Shown here piece after piece: positions 63,181-64,000 of a stretch of 64,000 bases of DNA. The notes below the pieces were generated by a model that saw only the letters and a list, made by a program, of their open reading frames with translations, ran no database searches and was not told the origin of the DNA. How positions within the stretch are numbered: position 1 is the stretch's first letter; the number at the start of each line of letters is the position of its first letter. The DNA comes from CAVVIH01 sp963748295. GTDB lineage: Bacteria; Acidobacteriota; Vicinamibacteria; Vicinamibacterales; 2-12-FULL-66-21. Both the position numbers and the translations under genes were made by a program. The stretch is taken from contig CAVVIH010000006.1 in NCBI GenBank assembly GCA_963748295.1, positions 1,054,001-1,118,000 of the forward strand. The letters run 5' to 3'.

Positions 63181-64000
63181 GTCAGCAGCTTCTCCAGGCG
63201 AAGCGCGGTGATCTTACGGTGTTCCGCGGCGGCGGTGTCCAGTTCGGTCGCCGGATCGTTGCGCAGTCGCTGTTGCAGTGCGTCCATCATGTCGTCCGCG
63301 GTACGGCCGCTCGCGCAGATCAGAAAGACGAACCCGAAGCGCGATTCGTACTGGCTGTTCAATTCCGACAGCTGCGAACGTCCGGCCTGATCGGCGTGTG
63401 CGACGCCGGCCTGCTCGCCCGCCGCCCATTTCGCCGCCTGCGTCGAGAGCATTCGCTCGGCGGTCCGTTCGCCGATCCGCGGATGATGGCGCAAGGCTTC
63501 GAGCCAGTCCTCTTTCGTGAGCGCGTCGAAAGCAGTGTCCGAGGCTTTGAGAAGCGTCTCGGGCCGGCGGAACGGCCTGGCCGCCAGCATCGATTCAATC
63601 CAGCCGGGCGCGCCGCAGCAGTCGCCCAGCGCCGCCCGGGCTTCGTGTTCGTGCATGGCGTCGAGCAGCCGGATCATCGCCGCGCGCCGGCCGTTCTTCG
63701 TCGGGACGCCGAGCACGCGGAAACGGCTGATCCCGCCGTCCGGATAGATGTTCAGCCTGACGAGCGCCGCCGCGGCTTGACGGAGTGCGCCCGCATCGTA
63801 GCGATGCGGGTGATCGGGTTGCAGCTTCGTCTGCGGCAGCACTTCCGACCACTCACCTTCGACAACCGCGCCATCGATCGAGCACGAGTCGGGATAGTTG
63901 CCCTTGTAGTGGAAAGTGTCGACCTCGATGCGCCGAATCTCGCCCTCGAGCCCCAACCGCACGATGGCCCAGTCATGGCCGGGTCCGCGACGCCGCTTCG
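63177..64000 (-). CDS. Allantoicase-OHCU decarboxylase fusion (5' end outside the window)
   Basis: Partial; the frame is open to the window edge, reading GPGHDWAIVRLGLEGEIRRI, a core allantoicase motif, then EVDTFHYKGNYPDSCSIDGA. The allantoicase half ends around FRVLGVPTKNGRRAAMIRLL. The last 170 residues are OHCU decarboxylase: AALGDCCGAPGWIESMLAAR (catalytic region), LEALRHHPRIGERTAERMLS (active-site His and Arg) and YESRFGFVFLICASGRTADD. The fusion combines formation of S-allantoin with allantoate hydrolysis; the allantoinase step between them must be elsewhere. First visible gene of the uraD-uraH-puuD operon, with overlapping stops and starts. Confidence 0.92.
   Translation of the reverse strand, partial: KRRRGPGHDWAIVRLGLEGEIRRIEVDTFHYKGNYPDSCSIDGAVVEGEWSEVLPQTKLQPDHPHRYDAGALRQAAAALVRLNIYPDGGISRFRVLGVPTKNGRRAAMIRLLDAMHEHEARAALGDCCGAPGWIESMLAARPFRRPETLLKASDTAFDALTKEDWLEALRHHPRIGERTAERMLSTQAAKWAAGEQAGVAHADQAGRSQLSELNSQYESRFGFVFLICASGRTADDMMDALQQRLRNDPATELDTAAAEHRKITALRLEKLLT

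Overview
The window is GC-rich, densely packed bacterial chromosome with no rRNA, tRNA, CRISPR array, phage or insertion sequence that I can recognise. The gene families point to an Acidobacteriota bacterium, probably near the Vicinamibacteria. These are a TonB receptor with an N-terminal carboxypeptidase-regulatory-like domain, a VWFA-related secreted protein, penicillin-acylase and serine-hydrolase paralogues, several Gfo/Idh/MocA oxidoreductases (some with twin-arginine signals), DUF885 and DUF2934 proteins. This placement is inferred from gene content only.

Layout. 0-3 kb (minus): start of a secreted protein, then an NfeD/stomatin/amidohydrolase operon. 3-5.6 kb: trypsin-like protease, stand-alone Clp N-domain protein, msrA. 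5.7-12.3 kb (minus): YdjI-like SPFH protein and YdjG-like zinc-ribbon protein, then sugar epimerase, methyltransferase and two glycosyltransferases, with msrB upstream. 12.4-20 kb (minus): AsmA-like protein, three-subunit xanthine-dehydrogenase-type molybdoenzyme, YpfJ-like metalloprotease, MATE exporter, VOC fusion protein. 21-26.6 kb (plus): unknown protein, secreted kinase-like protein, penicillin acylase, degenerate serine hydrolase, small outer-membrane barrel. 26.6-30.7 kb (minus): succinate dehydrogenase/fumarate reductase sdhCAB plus a TPR-like protein. 31.2-38.7 kb: Gfo/Idh oxidoreductases, a sugar-isomerase-like protein and ApbE; three consecutive genes carry about ten frameshifts, followed by AlkD and PEP-CTERM remnants. 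38.7-43.9 kb: scrambled duplicated pieces, asnB, DUF2934 protein, an ECF sigma/anti-sigma/secreted-protein operon and a cold-shock gene. 44-48.8 kb (minus): DUF885 peptidase, Tat-type class V aminotransferase, beta-lactamase-fold hydrolase. 49-54.5 kb (plus): reductive pyrimidine catabolism operon (PreA, dihydropyrimidinase, NCS1 transporter, MmsA). 54.5-60.4 kb: VWFA protein and a frameshifted TonB receptor. 60.6-64 kb: purine/ureide degradation (CitE-like enzyme, PuuD, UraH, allantoicase-UraD fusion).

Metabolically the window covers both nucleobase degradation routes. The molybdoenzyme could make urate, PuuD/UraH/UraD would convert it to allantoin, allantoicase would split allantoate, and the CitE-like enzyme may deal with glyoxylate. 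The pyrimidine operon runs from uracil/thymine towards acetyl- or propionyl-CoA.

The most unusual feature is the non-coding DNA. Many gaps between genes are filled almost exactly by tandem 7-bp words, with several unrelated words (GCACGTC/A, TCAGCTA, AACTCCC, GGTGCCA, GGGATTT, GGGGCCA, GGGCGCT). They are often arranged in both orientations so they can fold, sometimes carry the stop codon of the neighbouring gene, and sometimes lie inside genes. They recall the heptanucleotide STRR repeats of cyanobacteria. Two copies of a 300-356 bp element folding into a long stem with a central cloverleaf differ in their core hairpin yet keep base pairing. A 33-bp palindrome-like cassette sits in frame inside at least two proteins, with a shorter copy in a third.
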